From NCBI GenBank assembly GCA_038373885.1, contig JAWZYV010012525.1:1-64000 (forward strand): DNA of 64,000 nucleotides. The letters are read 5' to 3'. The notes under the pieces were generated by a model. The model ran no database searches. It saw nothing but the letters and a program-made list of their open reading frames with translations, and had not been told where the DNA came from. Both the position numbers and the translations under genes were made by a program. Numbering within the stretch: position 1 is the first letter of the stretch; each line of letters opens with the position of its first letter. Below, piece by piece: positions 1 to 11,646 of the stretch. Origin of the DNA: Cheiracanthium punctorium (lineage: Eukaryota; Arthropoda; Arachnida; Araneae; Cheiracanthiidae).

Positions 1-1052
1 TGGTTATCACGCCGTTTTCCGGCAAGATCGATCAGTGGTCGATGTGTTGATTTGTTTCTTTTATTTTTCCATGGGATAAATCAAAATTAAAATAATGTTA
101 TGTGTTATTTATAGACTCTACTAATAGGGAAATAAGCATAATATAAACTGAACAGCAGCACACGCTTTAAAACTTTCAATATCGCGACACTCATGTTGGA
201 CAATACTGGCCAAAATCGAGACAAACGACTGATTTTGAAATCAAATTCGTAGTATATTTGTATTTTATTTTGAAGAATTACCACATTTGGAAATATAGAA
301 TCTTTTTTTTTAATTCTATGGTCAAGTACATTTATGACTGATGATAAATTATTTGTTATGTGGATGTGGCTTTCCAAATCAAGCAGTAATCAAGTTGTAT
401 TCAAGCTTGACAGTTCAAATGACTTCACCAAGCTTGCTGCAAGCTTAAAATGAATTGAACTGTCAAGTTTGTATTAATACGTCAAATTCAAAGAAATGTC
501 AAGCTTGATTTAAGCTTATGTGCTGTCTGGGGTATTAGTAAAGACCTTCCAAGTAATGGAATAATTGTACAAGTACGTTTTTTAGAGGGGAAAAAAACTG
601 TATTTAAACTCACAGTTTAAAGTACATTTTGTTTTCAAAGGCTCCAGAAATTTTACAGAAAAAAATTATTATTGTATGTGTGTGAACTTGGCAAATCATA
701 TGTTTGCAAATGGAAAAGGGTGAGGTGGGGGGTATTAGAAACTCGAAATATGCACCCATGAGCATTAACATTCATAAAAAAGGTATGAGTTGTAGGTATA
801 AATACATTTAAGCATCGTCAGTCTCGCTATCTGTTTAGCCCCAGCCTTGAATCCCCCCCCTTTAGAAAAAGACAACTTAATATTTTGAGGGGCATTTTTT
901 ACGCATATCAATTTACTTCGAGAAATTGATTTGTCTAGTGTTAGCTCAAATTTGCTCATATTAAATCGAGAAAAGTTCGTAAAAGTTGTATTTTATTTCA
1001 TTATCGCACAAAGCCTAGACATTTGCACGCCCAAGTGGGAGGGAGGGTTGGG
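1..1052. other. Unassigned AT-rich sequence left of the tandem array
   Basis: I see no credible coding exon here. The short open frames lack splice signals and familiar motifs. Around 400-515 a CAAGCTTG-like motif recurs, and CTTGACAGTTCAA near 408 is matched in inverted form by TTGAACTGTCAAG near 456, so a small hairpin-forming repeat is present. The stretch should lie downstream of FAM234 exon 3 on the minus strand, so it is probably intron. Confidence 0.5.
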
Positions 1053-4000
1053 ATAAACCCCTTCCAGATCTAACGCGTGGGAAGTTTTAGTTTTATTTAC
1101 GTTTAATTAGCATTAGCCATCCCATTACCTAATTAATTCACACTAAAAATAAATTATTTTAATATAATTAGCACTATTTATTTTCTTGGTTAATTTACCT
1201 ATACTACTATAATATGAGGGTGAAATCCTCCCCCTCAAAAAACAACAAAAAAATCATTCTGGGTGCGTTAATGAACATGGGGCACCTTGATAACACTTGC
1301 TACAGGCCCTGCGCTGTCTTAATCCGGCACTGGGTCATGTTGCAGAACACTGGATATAATTCTGCTCATGGGCATTCTCATCATGCCACAGCTATGGTGT
1401 CCTTGGATGGTAAAGATGTAGCTATTTAAAACTTGAAAGATTGTATTGGTGGCATACACTGCATAAAAACAAACCCTGGAAAAATGCACTTTAAAATGAA
1501 AACCATATGGTTGCAAAATATCACAGAGATAACTTGTTTACAAAAGTGGTTAATCTAGTTTTATTGAAGCATAAAAATAATTGATTTAATGGTGGCTGAT
1601 AGCGCAGTGAAAAACTGTGACGCTTGGGCAGAGACGAGAGTGTAAGTGAGTGTCAAAAAGGTCTGAGAGCAGACCTTTTCTCAGACCAACCTGGTTAAAG
1701 AAGCCAACTGGGTTAAAGCCAACCTGGTTAAAGAACTGAGCACTAGAAGAGGCGGTCACCCAATAAACCACCAGATTGAAAAAAATGAAAGGAATCATTA
1801 GGGGTTATACACACATAACAAAATTTTAAATGTGATTTGTAAAGAAGGGACTGGTAAAGTGAATTTGTAAACTAAGCAATATTATTGAAACTCCGTAAGA
1901 GATGGAATCAAATTAAATGTATTCTCAGACAACAGACGCCTGCTAAATGTATTGTGGGAGTTAAAACCAAAGTAATTTAAAAAACAGTTAAATAGCGTTA
2001 CAAATAGAAATGGGAGTTTTAAAAATGACAAAGATTAAATTTAGAACAGGTAAAGGAAAAAATCAAAAGTAATTATAAATATGTGATAACTGCATCTATC
2101 TCCCAAAAGGCCAGCTATCAATAGAAAAGTCAGACACCAAAATACAAAAAGTTCAGACAGCAAAATACAAAAGAATTCAGGTAGCAAAAATACAAACAAC
2201 AAAATATTAAAATATAATGATGTGGCACAGTTCACTAGTACAGACCTTATTTTGATAAAAAGGTTCATATTTAACAGTCACTTGTGACATTCTCAAAATG
2301 CTGTTTAGTACCACTAACTTAATATATATGAAGCCTTCCAAATAATATATAGCATAATGTATACAACATTATGAGTTATGTTTGAAGGTGGTAAAAATGT
2401 GCACAGATTACAGTTACAATAGACATAAAAATTCAAAAAGGTTTGATTTGGTCATTAAAAATAAAAACTGCTTGAGAAACTTATGTAAAGAAAACTACAT
2501 TAAAAATGACCCATCTTGTGGCATGTAAATAATTTGTTTACATAAGATAACATGAAAACACAATAAAAATATGCATAAATTCAACGTAGAACATAATACA
2601 CTATTCAAAAATTTTAAAATACTTGTGACCATGAAAATACATAAAAATTCAATGCAAAAATTATACACAAAATCAGAAATCTTAAAAAGATGACTGTGTT
2701 TAGAGAAAGAGAAAAATGTATGAAAATTTTTCAAAGTTGTAGCCTTGCTTAGACAGCGAAGGTCTACAAAAATTGCAAGCAGCACTTATCTGACAAGCAT
2801 TTCCTAATCTTGCCACAAAATGTGACAGTAACAAGTATCCTAACAGGGACAAGGTCAAGGCATGCACCAATCATTTAAAATCATAAAGAGGGGGAAATGA
2901 ATGAATGGTAGTACCTAAATATAATTTTCACAAAAAGAATCAACATTCGGCAGTAGTGTAAGTAAAACTTACAAATATGCAAAGCACAGAGCGGAAACTA
3001 AATTTTGTCTCAACAACTGGGCACAAAGAGCTCACTACAATTCCAAACGATTTAGGTTCCTAAAAAGGTCAAAACAGAAAAGCTGTCAATCCAAAAACAA
3101 AGGAAAACCCTTTTTTTATTTTTTAAATAAAATGAAACACCTATAATATGAAGAAAATGTGAAAAGATCTTAAAATTCAGTCAAAGCAAAAGAAATATTG
3201 TTTACTCATTGCAAAAATACCTAAACCTTAACCATACTTACTATTATTGTTTTTAACAAACAAAAATACAACAAACTAACAAGATGCTGCACACAAATAA
3301 TCAAACGAACTAAGAAAACATTGCTAAACATAGCATGAATCTCACATACTCAAGTGCTATTTGCTGGACCAGCCAGACAGTACACAACATACATATATCT
3401 CAAGCAAGTGGGAATTCCCTCAGTAATTAAAATACATACATACATCAATGTCTAGTTCGCAAATTATAATGTGGTGCAGGAGCAAACATAAGAAAAATTC
3501 GTTTGAGAATTCTCACAGAGATAGTTTGTTCGCAAAGAAGGTTAATCTAGTTTTATTGAAACATAAAAAATAATTGATTTAACGGTGGCTGATAGCATAA
3601 ACCCCTTCCAGATCTAACGCGTGGGAAGTTTTAGTTTTATTTACGTTTAATTAGCATTAGCCATCCCATTACCTAATTAATTCACACTAAAAATAAATTA
3701 TTTTAATATAATTAGCACTATTTATTTTCTTGGTTAATTTACCTATACTACTATAATATGAGGGTGAAATCCTCCCCCTCAAAAAATAACAAAAAAATCA
3801 TTCTGGGTGCGTTAATGAACATGGGGGCCCCTTGATAACACTTGCTACAGGCCCCGCGCTGTCTTAATCCGGCACTGGGTCATGTTGCAGAACACTGGAT
3901 ATAATTCTGCTCATGGGCATTCTCATCATGCCACAGCTATGGTGTCCTTGGATGGTAAAGATGTAGCTATTTAAAACTTGAAAGATTGTATTGGTGGCAT

Positions 4001-7000
4001 ACACTGCATAAAAACAAACCCTGGAAAAATGCACTTTAAAATGAAAACCATATGGTTGCAAAATATCACAGAGATAGCTTGTTTACAAAAGTGGTTAATC
4101 TAGTTTTATTGAAGCATAAAAATAATTGATTTAATGGTGGCTGATAGCGCAGTGAAAAACTGTGACGCTTGGGCAGAGACGAGAGTGTAAGTGAGTGTCA
4201 AAAAGGTCTGAGAACAGACCTTTTCTCAGACCAACCTGGTTAAAGAAGCCAACTGGGTTAAAGCCAACCTGGTTAAAGAACTGAGCACTAGAAGAGGCGG
4301 TCACCCAATAAACCACCAGATTGAAAAAAATGAAAGGAATCATTAGGGGTTATACACACATAACAAAATTTTAAATGTGATTTGTAAAGAAGGGACTGGT
4401 AAAGTGAATTTGTAAACTAAGCAATATTATTGAAACTCCGTAAGAGATGGAATCAAATTAAATGTATTCTCAGACAACAGACGCCTGCTAAATGTATTGT
4501 GGGAGTTAAAACCAAAGTAATTTAAAAAACAGTTAAATAGCGTTACAAATAGAAATGGGAGTTTTAAAAATGACAAAGATTAAATTTAGAACAGGTAAAG
4601 GAAAAAATCAAAAGTAATTATAAATATGTGATAACTGCATCTATCTCCCAAAAGGCCAGCTATCAATAGAAAAGTCAGACACCAAAATACAAAAAGTTCA
4701 GACAGCAAAATACAAAAGAATTCAGGTAGCAAAAATACAAACAACAAAATATTAAAATATAATGATGTGGCACAGTTCACTAGTACAGACCTTATTTTGA
4801 TAAAAAGGTTCATATTTAACAGTCACTTGTGACATTCTCAAAATGCTGTTTAGTACCACTAACTTAATATATATGAAGCCTTCCAAATAATATATAGCAT
4901 AATGTATACAACATTATGAGTTATGTTTGAAGGTGGTAAAAATGTGCACAGATTACAGTTACAATAGACATAAAAATTCAAAAAGGTTTGATTTGGTCAT
5001 TAAAAATAAAAACTGCTTGAGAAACTTATGTAAAGAAAACTACATTAAAAATGACCCATCTTGTGGCATGTAAATAATTTGTTTACATAAGATAACATGA
5101 AAACACAATAAAAATATGCATAAATTCAACGTAGAACATAATACACTATTCAAAAATTTTAAAATACTTGTGACCATGAAAATACATAAAAATTCAATGC
5201 AAAAATTATACACAAAATCAGAAATCTTAAAAAGATGACTGTGTTTAGAGAAAGAGAAAAATGTATGAAAATTTTTCAAAGTTGTAGCCTTGCTTAGACA
5301 GCGAAGGTCTACAAAAATTGCAAGCAGCACTTATCTGACAAGCATTTCCTAATCTTGCCACAAAATGTGACAGTAACAAGTATCCTAACAGGGACAAGGT
5401 CAAGGCATGCACCAATCATTTAAAATCATAAAGAGGGGGAAATGAATGAATGGTAGTACCTAAATATAATTTTCACAAAAAGAATCAACATTCGGCAGTA
5501 GTGTAAGTAAAACTTACAAATATGCAAAGCACAGAGCGGAAACTAAATTTTGTCTCAACAACTGGGCACAAAGAGCTCACTACAATTCCAAACGATTTAG
5601 GTTCCTAAAAAGGTCAAAACAGAAAAGCTGTCAATCCAAAAACAAAGGAAAACCCTTTTTTTATTTTTTAAATAAAATGAAACACCTATAATATGAAGAA
5701 AATGTGAAAAGATCTTAAAATTCAGTCAAAGCAAAAGAAATATTGTTTACTCATTGCAAAAATACCTAAACCTTAACCATACTTACTATTATTGTTTTTA
5801 ACAAACAAAAATACAACAAACTAACAAGATGCTGCACACAAATAATCAAACGAACTAAGAAAACATTGCTAAACATAGCATGAATCTCACATACTCAAGT
5901 GCTATTTGCTGGACCAGCCAGACAGTACACAACATACATATATCTCAAGCAAGTGGGAATTCCCTCAGTAATTAAAATACATACATACATCAATGTCTAG
6001 TTCGCAAATTATAATGTGGTGCAGGAGCAAACATAAGAAAAATTCGTTTGAGAATTCTCACAGAGATAGTTTGTTCGCAAAGAAGGTTAATCTAGTTTTA
6101 TTGAAACATAAAAAATAATTGATTTAACGGTGGCTGATAGCATAAACCCCTTCCAGATCTAACGCGTGGGAAGTTTTAGTTTTATTTACGTTTAATTAGC
6201 ATTAGCCATCCCATTACCTAATTAATTCACACTAAAAATAAATTATTTTAATATAATTAGCACTATTTATTTTCTTGGTTAATTTACCTATACTACTATA
6301 ATATGAGGGTGAAATCCTCCCCCTCAAAAAATAACAAAAAAATCATTCTGGGTGCGTTAATGAACATGGGGGCCCCTTGATAACACTTGCTACAGGCCCC
6401 GCGCTGTCTTAATCCGGCACTGGGTCATGTTGCAGAACACTGGATATAATTCTGCTCATGGGCATTCTCATCATGCCACAGCTATGGTGTCCTTGGATGG
6501 TAAAGATGTAGCTATTTAAAACTTGAAAGATTGTATTGGTGGCATACACTGCATAAAAACAAACCCTGGAAAAATGCACTTTAAAATGAAAACCATATGG
6601 TTGCAAAATATCACAGAGATAGCTTGTTTACAAAAGTGGTTAATCTAGTTTTATTGAAGCATAAAAATAATTGATTTAATGGTGGCTGATAGCGCAGTGA
6701 AAAACTGTGACGCTTGGGCAGAGACGAGAGTGTAAGTGAGTATCAAAAAGGTCTGAGAACAGACCTTTTCTCAGACCAACCTGGTTAAAGAAGCCAACTG
6801 GGTTAAAGCCAACCTGGTTAAAGAACTGAGCACTAGAAGAGGCGGTCACCCAATAAACCACCAGATTGAAAAAAATGAAAGGAATCATTAGGGGTTATAC
6901 ACACATAACAAAATTTTAAATGTGATTTGTAAAGAAGGGACTGGTAAAGTGAATTTGTAAACTAAGCAATATTATTGAAACTCCGTAAGAGATGGAATCA

Positions 7001-8686
7001 AATTAAATGTATTCTCAGACAACAGACGCCTGCTAAATGTATTGTGGGAGTTAAAACCAAAGTAATTTAAAAAACAGTTAAATAGCGTTACAAATAGAAA
7101 TGGGAGTTTTAAAAATGACAAAGATTAAATTTAGAACAGGTAAAGGAAAAAATCAAAAGTAATTATAAATATGTGATAACTGCATCTATCTCCCAAAAGG
7201 CCAGCTATCAATAGAAAAGTCAGACACCAAAATACAAAAAGTTCAGACAGCAAAATACAAAAGAATTCAGGTAGCAAAAATACAAACAACAAAATATTAA
7301 AATATAATGATGTGGCACAGTTCACTAGTACAGACCTTATTTTGATAAAAAGGTTCATATTTAACAGTCACTTGTGACATTCTCAAAATGCTGTTTAGTA
7401 CCACTAACTTAATATATATGAAGCCTTCCAAATAATATCTAGCATAATGTATACAACATTATGAGTTATGTTTGAAGGTGGTAAAAATGTGCACAGATTA
7501 CAGTTACAATAGACATAAAAATTCAAAAAGGTTTGATTTGGTCATTAAAAATAAAAACTGCTTGAGAAACTTATGTAAAGAAAACTACATTAAAAATGAC
7601 CCATCTTGTGGCATGTAAATAATTTGTTTACATAAGATAACATGAAAACACAATAAAAATATGCATAAATTCAACGTAGAACATAATACACTATTCAAAA
7701 ATTTTAAAATACTTGTGACCATGAAAATACATAAAAATTCAATGCAAAAATTATACACAAAATCAGAAATCTTAAAAAGATGACTGTGTTTAGAGAAAGA
7801 GAAAAATGTATGAAAATTTTTCAAAGTTGTAGCCTTGCTTAGACAGCGAAGGTCTACAAAAATTGCAAGCAGCACTTATCTGACAAGCATTTCCTAATCT
7901 TGCCACAAAATGTGACAGTAACAAGTATCCTAACAGGGACAAGGTCAAGGCATGCACCAATCATTTAAAATCATAAAGAGGGGGAAATGAATGAATGGTA
8001 GTACCTAAATATAATTTTCACAAAAAGAATCAACATTCGGCAGTAGTGTAAGTAAAACTTACAAATATGCAAAGCACAGAGCGGAAACTAAATTTTGTCT
8101 CAACAACTGGGCACAAAGAGCTCACTACAATTCCAAACGATTTAGGTTCCTAAAAAGGTCAAAACAGAAAAGCTGTCAATCCAAAAACAAAGGAAAACCC
8201 TTTTTTTATTTTTTAAATAAAATGAAACACCTATAATATGAAGAAAATGTGAAAAGATCTTAAAATTCAGTCAAAGCAAAAGAAATATTGTTTACTCATT
8301 GCAAAAATACCTAAACCTTAACCTTACTTACTATTATTGTTTTTAACAAACAAAAATACAACAAACTAACAAGATGCTGCACACAAATAATCAAACGAAC
8401 TAAGAAAACATTGCTAAACATAGCATGAATCTCACATACTCAAGTGCTATTTGCTGGACCAGCCAGACAGTACACAACATACATATATCTCAAGTAAGTG
8501 GGAATTCCCTCAGTAATTAAAATACATACATACATCAATGTCTAGTTCGCAAATTATAATGTGGTGCAGGAGCAAACATAAGAAAAATTCGTTTGAGAAT
8601 TCTCACAGAGATAGTTTGTTCGCAAAGAAGGTTAATCTAGTTTTATTGAAACATAAAAAATAATTGATTTAACGGTGGCTGATAGC
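1053..8686. repeat. Three-copy tandem array, 2.54-kb unit
   Basis: Three head-to-tail units lie at 1053-3596, 3597-6141 and 6142-8686. They differ by only a handful of substitutions and 1-bp indels. Each unit begins ATAAACCCCTTCC and ends GTGGCTGATAGC. Junctions and both outer edges share only the dinucleotide AT, which fits a microhomology or unequal-exchange origin. Units 2 and 3 share variants missing from unit 1 (for example AATAAC against ACAACA near the start of the unit), so they are the most recent pair. The repeated short minus-strand frames (65, 70, 75 and 96 codons) have no recognisable domain and I do not call them genes. Each unit carries a small hairpin, AAAAGGTCTG/CAGACCTTTT, near its position 610. 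I do not recognise the unit. Confidence 0.95.
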
Positions 8687-8960
8687 ATTGTGAAAAACTA
8701 TATGATGCTTGGGCATAGACGAGAGCTTAAGTGAGTGTCAAAAAGGTCTGAGAAGAGAAAGCCAACCTGGTGAAAGAACTGAGTGCTAGAAGAGACAGTC
8801 GCCAAATAAACAGCCAGATTGAAAAAATGAAAAGAGACATTAGGGGTTATACATGTATGACAAAATTTAAATGTGATTCGCCAAGAAGATATCAGTAAAG
8901 AGAATTTGTAACCTAAGCAATATTATTAAAACCCTGTGAGAAATAGAATCAAATTAAATG
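8687..8960. repeat. Older diverged partial copy adjoining the array
   Basis: Together with the last ~80 bp of unit 3, this is a clearly diverged relative of the segment 1523-1930 inside every unit: a GATAGC...GTGAAAAACT start, then AGACGAGAG, GTGTCAAAAAGGTCTGAGA, and AGGGGTTATACA near 8848. It shows that an older ~2-kb duplication existed before the recent 2.54-kb amplification. Confidence 0.85.
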
Positions 8961-10696
8961 TATTTCTTTTTCAGCAACATCATCATTTAATTGTATTAAA
9001 ACCTCAAAATAATTTTTTTGCAAGTGAAATAATAAGTACATCATAAATGAGCAAAGTTCTGACATTTTTTTCTTTTTTTTTAACTTCTGTTTGACATGAT
9101 CGAATGCTAGAACATAGGAATGTGACTGGAGGAATATCATTATTAATATGCTTTTCTTTTCATAATTATTGTAGCAATATAGGATTGGGAGGCCTTACAA
9201 ATATTGGTATTCCCACAAAAAAAAAAAAAAAAAAAAAAAAAAAATTCTTTTCTGATTGTGTAATTTGTTGTGTAACTATGCTTTGTTTCTTGGCAGCCTT
9301 CATAAATTTTTATTTTTCTTTATACACTAAATTAAACCTTAAATAGATCACGTTGACTTACTCAGCATGCGCCTCTGTGACCATTTTTATTGCTTCATTT
9401 TCCTTGTTTCTAATGTGTGCTGCCAAGTCTTCCATGCTTAATTCTGTTTAATTTGTGCAAAAGTTAATCATTTTTATTTCATGATTCTATTTATGTATAA
9501 TATGAGTTATACCATTTTGAATAAATTTACACATGCACTGTTTTGTCTATGCCAACTCCGCCACACTAATTTTTGCAACTGAGGTACTTCCAAGCAAGTT
9601 CTGGGGTCATTGGTTTCACTTTGTGTATTTATTCCTTTAGCATTCTGAAATTACAATGCAGTCACAGGAAAACTCTTCTCTTGTGAACACAGCAATATGA
9701 GTATTGTCATAAAAAAAAATTTAAAATAAAAAACATATATCAACCTTGTAAAGCACTTTATGTGTCTTGGAACAGTGGTCCAAACTTCGGTTCCAGGTGT
9801 CATTTGATCAGTCTGATAAAATCGTACCGGGTTGCACAAGGAACATTAAATTATTTTCATTTTTACTGTTGTGTGTTTCTTTCGGGTTTTGACTTTGTCT
9901 GGTTTGTGCTAACTTACACATTGTAGTCACAAATATTCCCATTGCCATTTCAGACAACCTATCTGGGTGAAGCTGGGTTTTCTGGAGTGACAACAACCAA
10001 AACAAAACAACATAATAAGTTGGACATAAGCAATGCACTTTGGGTGCCATTGTCTCCTATTACTCCCAGATGAAACTGACTTGTTGCAAAGAAACAAGCT
10101 CAGGGTTATTTTGTAAGTTAAAATGTTAAATAACTTTATTGTTATTTTTTGTATAACTGCATTTCATGTTTAAATCATAGGCATAGAGTTATATGGGTCC
10201 GTGGGGCTCGAGCACCCTCCAATAAATTGTGAATAGGGGCTGAGCCCACCCAATAATTTACCACTAAATGCAGAAAATTAATTTATACTAACATAAAAAA
10301 AAGTATTTCACGTCATTTACAAACGTTTGAAAAAACCTTTACTTGGACTTTTAAAAATTTTCTTCTTTTGATTTCAATCATGATTTAGTATTCATTGTGA
10401 CGCCACGTAACACACAATGTTACTATAAGCTGCCCTCACCAGGCTCTGGTTAATTAAAATCAGATTATGCAATGTAAAGTATGAAATTACGAAAAGTTCA
10501 GATGTGTCTAAAATGCACTATCTCATCGAAAATGTTTTTTTTTTCCTCCTTTGGATTTTTTACACTGCTTCTATTTTTAACTTATAACATGGTAGTAAGA
10601 TACTAACATGGATACTTACCTTACATAGGTGTAGAATTTTATAGACCCATAGAGCTCGAGCGCCTCCAATAATTTACACTTATATATAGTAAATCA
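8961..10696. other. Unassigned intron-like DNA with a poly-A tract and a diverged repeat pair
   Basis: No exon is evident. A 28-base A run occupies 9217-9244. Two diverged ~55-bp direct copies (about 10178-10232 and 10623-10678) share a pattern of CATAG, ATRGRYCC, GGGCTCGAG/GAGCTCGAG and CCTCCAATAA, so they belong to one dispersed repeat family. The remainder is AT-rich and unremarkable. Confidence 0.55.
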
Positions 10697-10871
10697 TAGC
10701 TGCCAACTACTACGGAATATAATTAACCATTTTTTGTAAACCGTATATTTTTAATTATTTTTTTTAAATAGCAACCAGCTCGCACGCGCAGCACAAAAAT
10801 TTTGCTATATTTTAAGCCAAAAAATCATGTAGAAAAAGTGCCTATATATATTCCATGGTAGTTGGCAGCTA
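10697..10871. mobile_element. MITE with TAGCTGCCAACTAC terminal inverted repeats
   Basis: The left end TAGCTGCCAACTAC is exactly mirrored by GTAGTTGGCAGCTA at the right end, and the inversion continues with mismatches (ACGGAATATA against TATATTCCAT). The element is 175 bp and has no coding capacity. I could not see a convincing target duplication, so the superfamily is left open. It sits 25 bp from the next MITE. Confidence 0.75.
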
Positions 10872-10895
10872 TTACTAAGTTATATGTACGTGAAT

Positions 10896-11070
10896 CAGTG
10901 GCGTAGCCAGAAATTTTTCATGGGGGAGTTACGACTTCTGCAACTCACATATATGTATACGAGTGTATGATAAAGGTGAGTGAAGAATATACATTTTGTA
11001 TGGAAAAAAATTCCTCATTGGGGGGGGGGGGGTTGACCCCCCCCCTAACATCCCCTTGGCTACGCCACTG
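10896..11070. mobile_element. Non-autonomous hAT-type MITE (CAGTGGCGTAGCC family)
   Basis: The ends are CAGTGGCGTAGCCAG and CTTGGCTACGCCACTG, inverted to each other. Flanking octamers ACGTGAAT (10888-10895) and GCGTGAAT (11071-11078) match at 7 of 8 positions, the size of a hAT target duplication. Poly-G and poly-C tracts form the interior arms. The right end lies 38 bp from the splice donor of FAM234 exon 3. A relative is at 55172-55368. Confidence 0.88.
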
Positions 11071-11115
11071 GCGTGAATATATGTGGTTGTGGGGACAGAA
11101 AACTTTATTACTTAC

Positions 11116-11406
11116 CATTTTCTTCACCTTCACAATACAAAATAAAATATGTTTCATTTTGCATTTTCCATGTGAAATGTGCAGTTACAGGTCCAGAGCA
11201 TTGTGAAAGTTCTACGAGGGATCCAATAACCTGTCCAGTACCTCCGGAAACAACAGCTAAATATATAAGATTATCACTATTGGTAATATATGAAACAAAC
11301 AAATCCTCGATATCATCATCATCACAATCCGGCATTAACATAGGCGTATCAACTGAAATAACAGCTTGTAAATTACTGTGGTTATGAAGGTACCATAAAG
11401 TTACAC
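11116..11406 (-). CDS. FAM234-like (ITFG3-like) protein, third coding exon
   Basis: This is an internal exon of a single-pass membrane protein of the FAM234A/FAM234B family, whose extracellular part resembles integrin-alpha FG-GAP beta-propeller repeats. On the minus strand an acceptor (TTGTTTGTTTCAG) ends at 11407 and a strong donor (GTAAGTAAT) begins at 11115. The exon holds 96 codons plus split codons at both ends. A Ca-binding-like acidic loop (PDCDDDDIEDLF) and SGGTGQVIG are family-like. The phase matches exon 2. The next exon must lie beyond this window: I found no candidate to the left. Family assignment rests on pattern memory of FAM234 proteins and has not been searched. Confidence 0.85.
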
Positions 11407-11549
11407 CTGAAACAAACAAAAACAAAAAAATGCAATTCATTAATTGCATACATTTTATTTAATTACATAAGAGCATTATATAGCATCTATTTCAGTTCTA
11501 TAAGTAATTTGTATAATAAAAGCACAGTTAGAACCATTGATACTATGAA

Positions 11550-11646
11550 AAATCACTCAAAATACTGGTGTTAAACGATAAAGTAATTAAAAAACTTTGT
11601 AAAAAACACACATAAGAAGTAATAGTACAAAGTTTTTTAATTACTT
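11550..11646. mobile_element. 97-bp mini-element derived from a Penelope-like retroelement
   Basis: The first ~70 bp (CACTCAAAATACTGG, then AAGTAATTAAAAAACTTTGT) match the left end of the Penelope-like element at 32510. The last ~20 bp (CAAAGTTTTTTAATTACTT) match its right end. The two ends are inverted to each other, so the element folds into a hairpin. It is flanked by an exact 15-bp direct repeat, CATTGATACTATGAA, at 11535-11549 and 11647-11661, which I read as a target duplication. Everything between the terminal repeats, including the endonuclease, is missing. Confidence 0.85.

Noticed and set aside
1319..7875. Repeated short minus-strand frames (65, 70, 75 and 96 codons) in the tandem array
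   Set aside because: Their conservation only reflects the near-identity of the units. There is no domain, splice context or codon signature.
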